Below, piece after piece: positions 25,247 to 33,969 of a stretch of 64,000 nucleotides of DNA. The notes beneath the pieces are model-generated. The model saw nothing but the letters and a program-made list of their open reading frames with translations. It was not told the origin of the DNA and did no database searches. Both the position numbers and the translations under genes were made by a program. This DNA comes from CAWVSB01 sp046710535. Its GTDB lineage: Bacteria > Pseudomonadota > Gammaproteobacteria > Pseudomonadales > CAWVSB01. Each line of letters begins with the position of its first letter. Position 1 is the first letter of the stretch. The DNA lies in the NCBI GenBank assembly GCA_046710535.1, contig JBKEHH010000001.1, positions 320,951 to 384,950 of the forward strand, written 5' to 3'.

Positions 25247-25918
25247 ATGACTGGACCGATACTAACACAAGACATAGCAAGTATTTCTTCGGCGATGAGT
25301 CGTCACGATCGAGTGGTCTATTTATTTTTTAAGAGAGTGGTGGATATAGTTGCCAGCCTCATAGCCATCGTATTATTGTCGCCTGTATTTATACTGGGAG
25401 CGCTATGCATATGCGCTGAGTCGAAAGGGCCTGTGTTTTATCGACAGCATAGAGTCGGGTTACAGGGCAAACTCTTCAGCATATGGAAATTCCGTTCTAT
25501 GCAGCACACGTTGTCGCCTGCTGCTCAAGCTAGATTATTAGAGGCTCAGAGTAGGGCTGATGTGCGCTTCAAAATGGAAGATGATCCACGTATTACCAAA
25601 GTGGGAAAGTTCATCCGTAAGTATTCAGTTGATGAGTTACCTCAGCTGTTTAACGTGCTACTTGGCGATATGAGTTTGGTAGGGCCACGGCCCGCACTCC
25701 CTTCAGAGGCCGCCGAATACACCTCAAGGCAAAAGTTGCGGCTGCTGTCAATGCCAGGAATAACCTGTATTTGGCAGGTGTCGGGTAGGTCCGATATTCC
25801 CTTCGTCCAGCAAGTGGAAATGGATATTGATTATATGTGCAATGCGACTATTCTTTTGGATCTAACACTGCTGGTTAAGACAGTGCCAGCGGTTGTTTTT
25901 TGCAAGGGTGCCTGCTAG
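25247..25918 (+). CDS. Sugar-phosphate transferase for exopolysaccharide (WcaJ/PglC-like)
   Basis: A 223-residue monotopic phosphoglycosyl transferase that would load the first sugar phosphate onto undecaprenyl phosphate. It has the membrane helix (KRVVDIVASLIAIVLLSPVF), the YRQHRVGLQGKLFSIWKFRSM motif, the DPRITKVGKFIRKYSVDELPQ core with the catalytic Asp-Glu, and MSLVGPRPALP. The frame is open from an ATG at 25187. I chose 25247 because AGAGGA precedes it and because the sigma54 promoter lies inside the longer frame. It stands beside the NO-sensing operon, and the next gene is a decayed glycosyltransferase-like gene. The rest of the polysaccharide cluster is not in the window. Confidence 0.88.
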   Translation: MTGPILTQDIASISSAMSRHDRVVYLFFKRVVDIVASLIAIVLLSPVFILGALCICAESKGPVFYRQHRVGLQGKLFSIWKFRSMQHTLSPAAQARLLEAQSRADVRFKMEDDPRITKVGKFIRKYSVDELPQLFNVLLGDMSLVGPRPALPSEAAEYTSRQKLRLLSMPGITCIWQVSGRSDIPFVQQVEMDIDYMCNATILLDLTLLVKTVPAVVFCKGAC

Positions 25919-25941
25919 TAAGTATTGTCCGTAATAATATT

Positions 25942-26762
25942 ATGGTCACACCCTGCTAGGCGCCTGATTATGAGCGCTGTGGACAGCTAGTTCGCGGTGT
26001 CAATAAATATGTCCATGGCATAAGCGAACATTTACTTGTTTGCTTACCTCATTGAAGGTATCACTAGAATGATCACCAAAGAGCCATTTTTGTCCTTTGG
26101 CTTACTCCGGTTCTCTATCCGAAAATCTATTGGTTATTGGGTAACACCGGTGTCACCGGGGGCTGGATTTCGCAGCAAGTTGTAAGCTCGCAGTGGCTTA
26201 TCAATCCTAGGACGATGCGATTATTTACGCTGATGCCGACATGATGTTTATTGATGATTATGATGCCCACAGTTATTGGCAAGACGATGCCTTACGGCTG
26301 TTCGAAACGATTAGAGGGCCGACAATGCGAATAGATAGGCGCTATAAAAATTGGTATAAAAGCGCCAGTGACCTGATGTCGTTAGGGTCGCCAGATAAAA
26401 TTAATGGTGCTTACATAGCTCAGCTTAATGCGGTTAGGCCAGGCTCTGTGAGGCAGATGTGCGAAAAGATTGAGCAAGTTATAGATCGAGATTGGCAGCG
26501 AGAGTTACTCGTAAGGTTAGACTTTTCTGAGTTTATTCTTTATGGCTCGTATGTTCGAAATTCAGATCACTTGTTAAGCCAGCATTTCATTACTGATGTT
26601 CAGCGCTGTGCCAGCTCGTGGTTTCACGACATTAAAACTGAGCGAGATGCTTTGGAGTTCATTTCTGAATCACGGCGTTCAAAGTGCGCCGTTCATTTAC
26701 AGTCAAACCTAGGCTTTAGCCCTAATTTACTAAATGGCGAACTGTTTACTTCAGCTGGCTGA
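25942..26762 (+). pseudogene. Decayed glycosyltransferase-like gene (DUF6492-like)
   Basis: Pieces of one protein appear in order: MVTPC-stop-APDYERCGQLVRGVNKYVHGISEHLLVCLP (25942-26040), then VLYPKIYWLLGNTG and GGWISQQVV, then after a one-base shift KLAVAYQS-stop (26208-26210) and DDAIIYADADMMFIDDYD. This leads into an open frame of 173 codons at 26241-26762. The TPSY-like start, the QQ...KLA segment and the ADAD metal-type motif resemble DUF6492/GT-A-like proteins. At least two stops and net frameshifts break it. The family call is from memory of motif style. It probably belonged with the sugar transferase 23 bases upstream. The last 17 bases overlap the convergent esterase. Confidence 0.65.
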
Positions 26763-27702
26763 AAAACTGCCATATAAGTTCGCTGGATTCTAACTCAGCC
26801 GGGTTAGGTCCGCGAATTCGCTGAAACTTCACTTTTCTACTGGGTATTACATGGCCAGAATTGCTAAAGGTAAATAGGGCAACTTGCTGCGATACTTGAG
26901 CACTTGTCCAATGAGCTTTTATAACGCTATTGTCGGTCTCTTTAGTGAGTATAGTTTCACTGAATTGATCTAAGTTAGCGAGAGTTCGCCAGTAGTCGCC
27001 GTTGTCGATTGACGAAATTACATGGCCGCGGCTAGTGTCGCCGGAGATATCAACCAGCCCACCGTTGTATGGGTTTAAAGGATCTTCAGTGCCATTCAGT
27101 ATCGCCATTGAAACGGGTTTACCAGAGGCAATACAGTCAAAGTTATCGGGGCTCGGCGGATTAGCTGCTATAGCGGCAAAACCGGCAAATCTTGTTGGCA
27201 TTTCATGGGCCAAACGATAAACGAATTGCCCTCCATTAGATAATCCTAAGGCAAAAACTTGGTCGAGGTTGATTTTGTATTGGTTATCAAAGTACTCGAT
27301 CATGGCAGTGATAAATGCCGGGTCGTTAATGTTGTTAGTGTTGGCAGAGTATTTTGCTGATGCGCGACAGTCATTCCAGCTACCCTCGAAACCGCTGGGA
27401 TATACCGCAATAAAATTATTGTCGTTTCCTAAGTAGTCAAATTGATAAGCTGTTTGTTGTCTGATAGTTTCAGCGCTGGAGTGAGACCCATGAAATATAA
27501 ATATCAATTTGGAGTTTGGTTCTAAATTTTCTGGCAGGTAGTAATTGAAACTACGCTTCAATGTATCGACAGTTATGTTATCAGTTTTATAGCTGCCTAT
27601 CGTCGGCGGAGACGCCCAACTATGTAGTTTGAAATAGTCGACATATAAAGTCACAAGAGTGATGAAAAACATAACAAGGACGGCTGGTATTTTTTTCAGC
27701 AT
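26746..27702 (-). CDS. Exported esterase of the PHB-depolymerase/feruloyl-esterase family
   Basis: A 318-residue alpha/beta hydrolase with an N-terminal hydrophobic signal or anchor (residues 5-23). The body has YYLPENL, FIFHGSHSS (oxyanion), the YPSGFEGSWNDCRA segment, the nucleophile motif GLSNGGQFVYRLA, ILNGTEDPLNPYNGG (Asp) and a late SGHVIPS (His). These are the marks of LpqC/PHB-depolymerase-like esterases. The product is probably periplasmic or secreted, cleaving an ester polymer or feruloyl-type ester. It is the last gene before infA and is not part of the usual clpA-infA order, so it belongs to the inserted block. Confidence 0.82.
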   Translation of the reverse strand: MLKKIPAVLVMFFITLVTLYVDYFKLHSWASPPTIGSYKTDNITVDTLKRSFNYYLPENLEPNSKLIFIFHGSHSSAETIRQQTAYQFDYLGNDNNFIAVYPSGFEGSWNDCRASAKYSANTNNINDPAFITAMIEYFDNQYKINLDQVFALGLSNGGQFVYRLAHEMPTRFAGFAAIAANPPSPDNFDCIASGKPVSMAILNGTEDPLNPYNGGLVDISGDTSRGHVISSIDNGDYWRTLANLDQFSETILTKETDNSVIKAHWTSAQVSQQVALFTFSNSGHVIPSRKVKFQRIRGPNPAELESSELIWQFFSQLK

Positions 27703-27789
27703 AATTCTAAATTTTGTATTTAACGATGACGAAAGTTTTCGATCAGATATCGTTAGTTATCAGAGATGTGAAGCTTTGGGAAATAATCA

Positions 27790-27808
27790 GGCGCGAAGAA
27801 ATCGCGCC
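27790..27808 (-). terminator. Hairpin after infA
   Basis: A perfect 7-bp GC-rich stem, GGCGCGA (27790-27796) with TCGCGCC (27802-27808) and a 5-base loop, lies 9 bases past the infA stop. On the minus strand only a weak T-rich stretch follows (TGATTATTT), so it may be an incomplete terminator. Confidence 0.6.
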
Positions 27809-27817
27809 ATATTACTA

Positions 27818-28036
27818 TTATCTAGCCCGGTAGGTGATTCTACCTTTAGTTAAATCATAAGGTGTTAGTTCAACCTTAACTTTGTCGCCAGTTAAAATAC
27901 GAATGTAGTTTTTACGCATTTTTCCAGAAATATGCGCAGTAACAACGTGATCGTTTTCTAGCTTCACTCGAAATGTTGTGTTCGGCAGAGTATCAATAAC
28001 CTCTCCATCCATTTCAATTTGTTCTTCTTTTGCCAT
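27818..28036 (-). CDS. infA: Translation initiation factor IF-1
   Basis: A 72-residue S1/OB-fold protein, the standard IF-1 length. It starts MAKEEQIEMDGEVIDTLPN, carries the conserved HISGKMRKNYIRILTGDKV segment and ends LTKGRITYR. It blocks the ribosomal A site during initiation. In related genomes it is next to clpA; here an accessory block separates them. bpt lies 100 bases upstream on the same strand. Confidence 0.98.
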   Translation of the reverse strand: MAKEEQIEMDGEVIDTLPNTTFRVKLENDHVVTAHISGKMRKNYIRILTGDKVKVELTPYDLTKGRITYRAR

Positions 28037-28136
28037 TCAAAAATTACCTACTGGGTGTCAATTTACTGGTACAAAGGCTTTGACCAGTCAAAACAAGGCG
28101 AGAATTTTGCACTAAAACCGTCTTATAAGCAAAGTA

Positions 28137-28847
28137 TTACGGAGTGTAGGGCTGCCATTGCCCTTGCATTAGCACTTCTATAGGTCTGAACTTGGTTTTA
28201 TAGGCCATTTTGGGACTTTGTTTGATCCAATAACCTAAATAGAGGTGAGGCCAGTTTTGTTGCTGGGCATGCTGTATTTGACTGAGAACGCAGAAAGTTC
28301 CAAGACTGCGGCTGGCCAGGGCAGGGTCGTAAAAGGTATATATAGCCGACATGGCATCCTGCAATAGATCAGTGACTGCAACTGCTATAAGCTTACCATT
28401 TAATCTAAAGGTCATATAAGTGCTGGTATCCCAGTGACAGTTTAAAAAACTGTCGTATTGTTCGCGATTTGCCGGATACATATCACCATCGCTATGTTGC
28501 TCGGTGATATAGCTGTGATAGAGCTGATAATGCTCATCGTCGTCAATAGCGTTGGTAAAACTAACAGCGACATCTTTGTTTTTTGCTAGCACGCGTTTTT
28601 GGCTTTTTGACGCCATAAAAGTTGCGCTTGGAATTCGGGTGGGCACACAGGCTTGGCAACTACCGCATTGTGGTTTATATACATGTTCACCGCTGCGCCT
28701 GAAGCCTAGTTCAGATAGACGAGAATATAACTCCTTAGTGATAGTCACATTAGGATCAATGAACAGCGTGGTTGCATCTCTGTCGCTGAGATAGCTACAG
28801 GTATGCGGCTGAGTGACAAAAACCTTTATTTGTTGCTGTGTACTCAA
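28137..28847 (-). CDS. bpt: Aspartate/glutamate leucyltransferase Bpt
   Basis: An enzyme that adds leucine from Leu-tRNA to N-terminal Asp or Glu, making N-degrons for ClpS-ClpAP. It has the family start IKVFVTQPHTCSYLSDR, the CGSCQACVPTRIP cysteine motif, and HLYLGYWIKQSPKMAYKTKFRP near the end. An ATG at 28910 is in frame but gives a 21-residue extension unlike the family. The TTG at 28847 with GAGG at 28856-28853 fits better and gives 236 residues. aat lies 114 bases upstream of the longer frame. Confidence 0.93.
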   Translation of the reverse strand: MSTQQQIKVFVTQPHTCSYLSDRDATTLFIDPNVTITKELYSRLSELGFRRSGEHVYKPQCGSCQACVPTRIPSATFMASKSQKRVLAKNKDVAVSFTNAIDDDEHYQLYHSYITEQHSDGDMYPANREQYDSFLNCHWDTSTYMTFRLNGKLIAVAVTDLLQDAMSAIYTFYDPALASRSLGTFCVLSQIQHAQQQNWPHLYLGYWIKQSPKMAYKTKFRPIEVLMQGQWQPYTP

Positions 28848-29024
28848 TGCGACCTCAATGAAAACGACTGGTACTGATCTGATTATGACTGGGTCTTTTT
28901 GAATACACAATTACTGCAACATAACTGCGACTTCGGATCGTTAGTGCTTAAAATAATTTAATGGTGTTGTTTATAGATAATAAAATTAACTAAACTTACT
29001 TTTTGTTTCTTCATCGTTTAGGTT

Positions 29025-29744
29025 TTATACCAATAAATCTCTTACCAACATTGAGCTTTGATTCTTCCACGGGTGGCTTGCGGGAGCCTCAGCTACCAAT
29101 GATTTTAAGCTTTGAATAAAGTCATTTCTAGTCATTAAAACTGCGCCCATGGTAAAAAGATGGTCGCTATCTACTTGGCAATCAATAAGTTTGTAGCCGC
29201 AGTCAGCCAAATGTTGACTGATAGCTAACATGGCCATTTTGGAGGTATTGGTTTGCAAGCTAAACATAGACTCACCAAAGAATACTTTACCTAACGCTAC
29301 GCCGTATAAACCACCGACTAATTCTTGTTGATCCCATATCTCTATGGAATGTGCGAAGCCGTCATGGTGAAGCTGTGTGTAGGCATCACGCATTTCTTCG
29401 GTTATCCATGTGCCTTGGTCATGCTCTCGCACTGCTCCACATAGATTAATAACATCTGCGAATGCTTGGTCAAAAGTATAATTGAGAGCTGATTTACGGA
29501 TGAATTTTTTAAGGCTTTTAGAGCAATGGAGCTGGCTAGGAATAATAACGGCGCGTGGATTGGGAGACCACCAAAGAATAGGTTGGTCGTCGTCATACCA
29601 AGGAAAAATGCCACTACTATAGGCAGTGACTAAACGCTTGCTTGATAAGTCACCGCCTGCAGCGAGCAGCCCATTGGGATCCTCTAGCGCATTGTCTACG
29701 CTAGGGAAATCGTCACTATCAGCTGTTAACCAAGAAATATTCAA
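29025..29744 (-). CDS. aat: Leucyl/phenylalanyl-tRNA-protein transferase
   Basis: A 239-residue enzyme that adds Leu or Phe to proteins with N-terminal Lys or Arg. The conserved start FPSVDNALEDPNGLLAAGGDLS, the YSSGIFPWYDDDQPILWWSPNPRAV segment and the GGLYGVALGKVFFGESMFS active-site region are all present. Together with bpt, clpS and clpA this gives most of the N-degron pathway. trxB lies 31 bases upstream on the same strand. Confidence 0.97.
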   Translation of the reverse strand: MNISWLTADSDDFPSVDNALEDPNGLLAAGGDLSSKRLVTAYSSGIFPWYDDDQPILWWSPNPRAVIIPSQLHCSKSLKKFIRKSALNYTFDQAFADVINLCGAVREHDQGTWITEEMRDAYTQLHHDGFAHSIEIWDQQELVGGLYGVALGKVFFGESMFSLQTNTSKMAMLAISQHLADCGYKLIDCQVDSDHLFTMGAVLMTRNDFIQSLKSLVAEAPASHPWKNQSSMLVRDLLV

Positions 29745-29775
29745 CAGGCAGTTACCAATGGTTGAATAATGCTTA

Positions 29776-30738
29776 TTAAGCTTGCTTTAGATCATCCAGA
29801 TATTTTTCAGCGTCTAATGCCGCCATACAGCCTGACGCTGCTGATGTAACCGCTTGGCGATAAATATGGTCGCCTACATCACCAGCGGCAAAAACCCCGG
29901 GGATACTAGTTGCGGTTGCATTGCCCTGAGTACCACTGTTAATCGTTAAATAACCGTCTTTCATGTCTAATTGGCCGGCGAAAATATCGGTATTTGGTTT
30001 GTGGCCAATGGCGATAAACACTCCTTGTAGGTCAATATCTTGGGTGGTGCCGTCTGCAGTGCTTTTAATACGCATGCCGGTAACGCCGCTGTCATCGCCT
30101 AGGACTTCGTCTAATGTATTGTTCCACGCTAGGGTTACGTTACCGTTCTTAGCTTTCTCAAAGAGCTTATCCTGCAATATTTTTTCTGCCCGTAAGCCTT
30201 CTCTGCGGTGGACTAATACCACTTCAGAGGCAATATTTGATAGATATAAGGCTTCTTCAACGGCAGTATTACCACCACCAATAACGGCAACCTTTTGATT
30301 GCGGTAGAAAAATCCGTCACAAGTTGCACAGGCGCTTACGCCTTTGCCTGCAAAGGCTTCTTCAGACGGTAAACCCAGATACTGAGCCGAAGCGCCAGTA
30401 GCAATAATTAGCGCATCGCAGGTATAGGTTGCTTGATCGCCAATAAGGGTAAATGGCCCATCTTCATTAAGCTTAGTGGTATGAATATGGTCGAAAATAA
30501 TCTTAGTATCAAAGCGTTCAGCGTGTTTTTGCATACGCACCATTAGCTCTGGGCCTTGCACGCCATCGTTATCACCAGGCCAGTTATCTACATCAGTGGT
30601 GGTGGTTAATTGGCCACCTTGCTCCATACCAGTAATGAGTACGGGGTTTAAATTGGCACGAGCGGCATAAATGGCGGCGGTGTAGCCCGCTGGGCCAGAA
30701 CCTAATATAAGTAGTGGATGGTGTTGAATGTCGCTCAT
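29776..30738 (-). CDS. trxB: Thioredoxin reductase
   Basis: A 320-residue flavoenzyme that reduces thioredoxin with NADPH. FAD-binding GSGPAGYTAAIYAARA is near the start, the redox-active CATC is in SACATCDGFFYRN, the NADPH motif is GGGNTAVEEAL, and GVFAAGDVGD ends the FAD site. Length matches E. coli TrxB (321). It is the first gene of the trxB-aat-bpt-infA run and is divergent from ftsK. The 262-base gap to ftsK should hold promoters for both; no exact site stands out. Confidence 0.97.
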   Translation of the reverse strand: MSDIQHHPLLILGSGPAGYTAAIYAARANLNPVLITGMEQGGQLTTTTDVDNWPGDNDGVQGPELMVRMQKHAERFDTKIIFDHIHTTKLNEDGPFTLIGDQATYTCDALIIATGASAQYLGLPSEEAFAGKGVSACATCDGFFYRNQKVAVIGGGNTAVEEALYLSNIASEVVLVHRREGLRAEKILQDKLFEKAKNGNVTLAWNNTLDEVLGDDSGVTGMRIKSTADGTTQDIDLQGVFIAIGHKPNTDIFAGQLDMKDGYLTINSGTQGNATATSIPGVFAAGDVGDHIYRQAVTSAASGCMAALDAEKYLDDLKQA

Positions 30739-31000
30739 TACTACAGTTTCCTTAATGTTTGTTGGTGGTGCTTATAAGCTATTGATGGGGTTTATTAATA
30801 GAAAAACAAGCGTGTTAGTTACTCGACAATAAATGATTTAGACCAGTGATTTGAACAAATCTAGTGCTGAAATGCCAGCTAATGTTAAGTCACTATTTAG
30901 GATTGACTAATGATTGATCAAATTAGCGCAGATAGTCCCGAAAGCGCTGATAAACATAGAATAGAGAGGGTTAATTCGTTAAGCTTAGTTAACTTTTTAT

Positions 31001-33352
31001 ATGGGCGTAGTGCTGGTTGTGGATAAGAATAAAACGAAGTTTGCCGAAGGCGAAGATGTGGTTAGTCATCGGTTGCGAGAAGGCGCGTTTATTGGTCTAG
31101 CGGCGGTTTGCATATACTTGTTTATCGCTTTAGTCAGTTATGATCCAGCCGATCCAGGTTGGTCTCACACCGGTACCAATGACATCGCAAAAAATGCTGT
31201 CGGTTTAACCGGTGCTTGGTTGGCTGATGTGATGTATTCGTTGTGTGGTTTTATGGCGTTTTTATTCCCAATTATGATTGCTTACCGCGCATGGCTTATT
31301 TTTCACGAACGTCTGCAAGCTAAAAACTTTGACTGGTTTGGCGTAGGTATGCGCTTTTTGGGTTTTATGTTAGTGATGATTGGCACTACTGGCCTAGCTG
31401 AGCTTAATTCTGTGGCCGCCAATGATTTACCAGCAGGCCCTGGCGGCATTTTGGGTGATATTGTTGGCACTAGCGCTCATGACGCGTTTAACGTTATTGG
31501 TGGTCGGCTTATTCTGATTGCAGTCTTGCTTTACGGCTTAACCATCTTCATTGATTTTTCTTGGCTGTCGGTGATGGATCAAACAGGCCGCGTTACGCTG
31601 CAGCTCATTGCAACTGCCAAACTTAAATGGAAGGCGCGAAGCGAAAAGCGAGTTGAAGAAAAAACTATAGAAGTAAAGAAAAAGGTCCGCCAAATTGCTA
31701 TTAGGCAAAGCGTTGAGAAAGAGAAAAAACGCGTACCAGTGAAAATCGCCCAACTTCCTAAAAAGGCGGAACAAGGTAAGCGCGTTCTGCAAGAGAAACA
31801 AACCTCATTATTCGGTAGCGATGTTAGCCAAAGTCAGCTACCAAAATTAGATTTACTGTCGCAACCAACAGCTGACCACAAAAAAGGTTATTCAAAAGAA
31901 GCTCTAGAAGGTATGTCGCGTCTACTAGAGTTAAAGCTAAACGACTTTAATATTGAGGCAGAGGTTGTTGCAGTTTACCCCGGGCCGGTAATTACTCGGT
32001 TCGAAATTCAGCCAGCTCCGGGTATTAAAGTCAGTAAAATTACTGGTGTTGCCAAGGATATTGCACGTTCGTTGGCAGTTATCAGTGTCAGAGTGGTAGA
32101 GGTTATTCCGGGTAAGCCATACGTTGGTATTGAAATACCCAATGAAGACCGCGAGATGGTAATGCTGTCCCAAGTGCTGTCTTCTAAAGTATTTGAAGAC
32201 GCTAAGTCACCGTTAACGCTAGTGTTGGGCCATGATATTGCGGGTCTACCGGTTGTGGCAGACCTGTCAAAAATGCCGCATTTATTGGTTGCTGGTACCA
32301 CTGGTTCTGGTAAGTCTGTCGGTGTTAACGCCATGATCCTCAGTATGTTGTATAAAGCGGGGCCCGATGAGCTGCGATTGATTATGGTTGACCCAAAAAT
32401 GTTGGAACTGGCCATTTATGATGGCATTCCGCATTTGTTAACGCCAGTAATTACCGACATGAAAGACGCTGCCAATGGTTTGCGATGGTGTGTTGGTGAA
32501 ATGGAGCGGCGTTATAAGCTAATGGCGGCCATGGGCGTAAGAAACTTGGCTGGCTTTAATCGTAAAGTGCAAGACGCGATTGATGCAGGCGAGCCAATTA
32601 AAGACCCAATTTGGGTGCTGCCACAAGACGAAAGCTTATATGAAAATGGTGTGCCGGAAGCGCCCGACTTAGAAACTTTACCGTTTATTGTTGTCGTAAT
32701 CGACGAGTTTGCCGACATGATGATGATTGTCGGTAAGAAAGTTGAAGAGCTGATTGCTCGTATTGCGCAAAAGGCTAGGGCAGCGGGTATTCATTTGATT
32801 TTAGCAACACAACGGCCGTCAGTTGATGTTATCACTGGTTTAATTAAAGCCAATGTACCTACTCGGATCGCGTTTCAGGTTTCATCTAAAATCGATTCAC
32901 GGACTATTTTAGATCAAGGCGGCGCAGAGCAATTGTTAGGCCAAGGCGATATGTTGTATTTACCACCTGGAACAGGTCTGCCAGTAAGGGTACATGGGGC
33001 CTTTGTTGAAGATGACGAAGTGCATCGCGTGGTAGCCGCGTGGAAGGAACAAGGTGAGCCGCGTTATATTCAAGACTTAATAGACGATGGTGCCGCCGGA
33101 GTATTACCAGGAATAGCCTCTGAGCAAGGCGCAAATGGTGGTGACGATGAAAGTGACGCTTTATATGATGAAGCGGTAGCATTTGTCACTGAAACGCGTA
33201 AAGCCTCTATTTCATCGGTGCAACGTAAACTGCGAGTTGGTTACAACCGCGCTGCACGAATGATTGAAACTATGGAAGCGGCTGGAGTGGTATCTGAAAT
33301 GGGCACCAATGGCCAGCGTGAAGTCTTAGCTCCACCGGCGCCAAGAGCATAA
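31001..33352 (+). CDS. ftsK: DNA translocase FtsK
   Basis: A 783-residue cell-division DNA pump. There are four N-terminal transmembrane segments (residues about 25-185), a short basic linker (about 190-290), and the motor with Walker A GTTGSGKS (432-439) and Walker B VVIDEFADMM. The C-terminal gamma winged-helix domain (VSSVQRKLRVGYNRAARMIE) reads the polar KOPS sequences near dif. The linker is far shorter than in E. coli FtsK (1329 residues). lolA follows 2 bases later. Confidence 0.97.
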   Translation: MGVVLVVDKNKTKFAEGEDVVSHRLREGAFIGLAAVCIYLFIALVSYDPADPGWSHTGTNDIAKNAVGLTGAWLADVMYSLCGFMAFLFPIMIAYRAWLIFHERLQAKNFDWFGVGMRFLGFMLVMIGTTGLAELNSVAANDLPAGPGGILGDIVGTSAHDAFNVIGGRLILIAVLLYGLTIFIDFSWLSVMDQTGRVTLQLIATAKLKWKARSEKRVEEKTIEVKKKVRQIAIRQSVEKEKKRVPVKIAQLPKKAEQGKRVLQEKQTSLFGSDVSQSQLPKLDLLSQPTADHKKGYSKEALEGMSRLLELKLNDFNIEAEVVAVYPGPVITRFEIQPAPGIKVSKITGVAKDIARSLAVISVRVVEVIPGKPYVGIEIPNEDREMVMLSQVLSSKVFEDAKSPLTLVLGHDIAGLPVVADLSKMPHLLVAGTTGSGKSVGVNAMILSMLYKAGPDELRLIMVDPKMLELAIYDGIPHLLTPVITDMKDAANGLRWCVGEMERRYKLMAAMGVRNLAGFNRKVQDAIDAGEPIKDPIWVLPQDESLYENGVPEAPDLETLPFIVVVIDEFADMMMIVGKKVEELIARIAQKARAAGIHLILATQRPSVDVITGLIKANVPTRIAFQVSSKIDSRTILDQGGAEQLLGQGDMLYLPPGTGLPVRVHGAFVEDDEVHRVVAAWKEQGEPRYIQDLIDDGAAGVLPGIASEQGANGGDDESDALYDEAVAFVTETRKASISSVQRKLRVGYNRAARMIETMEAAGVVSEMGTNGQREVLAPPAPRA

Positions 33353-33354
33353 TT

Positions 33355-33969
33355 ATGTCTAACAAAATTTGTATATTGCTGTTAACTATTCTGGCATTGA
33401 CTCAAGTTCCTAAGGTGCTCGCTGACGCTAGTAGTGATTTGGCAGAGTTGTTACTGGCAATGAATCAATTCTCTGCTGATTTCTCCCAACAAATTAGCAC
33501 CCAAGACGGAGAGCTTATCCAGTCTGCTTCGGGCAACGTACATGCCCAGCGGCCATCAAAATTGCGCTGGGCAATCAATGAGCCAGATGAGCAGTTAGTA
33601 GTTGTTGATGGCGAGAAAATGTGGCGCTATGAAGCTGACTTAGAGCAAGTGACAGTAGAAAACTATACGGCTAGTGAACAAGCCGCGCCATCAATACTAC
33701 TTAGCGGTGATGTAAAAGCGCTGAATGATAAATTTAATGTTAGTCAGTATAATGGCGGATTTATTTTATCGCCGAAAGACAGTTCGTCGTTATTTGTGCA
33801 AATTCATGTCAGGTTTGGCGACGGCTTAATCGCTCAATTACAAATTACTGATGGTTTCGAACAAATCACCGATATTTTGTTTTCCAATGTGGATATAACA
33901 ACTGAGCATAGTTCAGACTTATACAGTTTTAGCCCACCTGAAGGCGTAGATATTCTTCGCAATGATTAA
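33355..33969 (+). CDS. lolA: Outer-membrane lipoprotein carrier LolA
   Basis: A 204-residue periplasmic chaperone that carries lipoproteins from LolCDE to LolB. It has a signal peptide (residues 1-23, ending VLA), then the LolA pattern: FSADFSQQI, SGNVHAQRPSKLRWAINEPDEQLVVVDGEKMWRYE and LEQVTVENY. The start is 2 bases after ftsK, and the end overlaps rarA by 8 bases, so the three genes are translationally coupled. Confidence 0.95.
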   Translation: MSNKICILLLTILALTQVPKVLADASSDLAELLLAMNQFSADFSQQISTQDGELIQSASGNVHAQRPSKLRWAINEPDEQLVVVDGEKMWRYEADLEQVTVENYTASEQAAPSILLSGDVKALNDKFNVSQYNGGFILSPKDSSSLFVQIHVRFGDGLIAQLQITDGFEQITDILFSNVDITTEHSSDLYSFSPPEGVDILRND

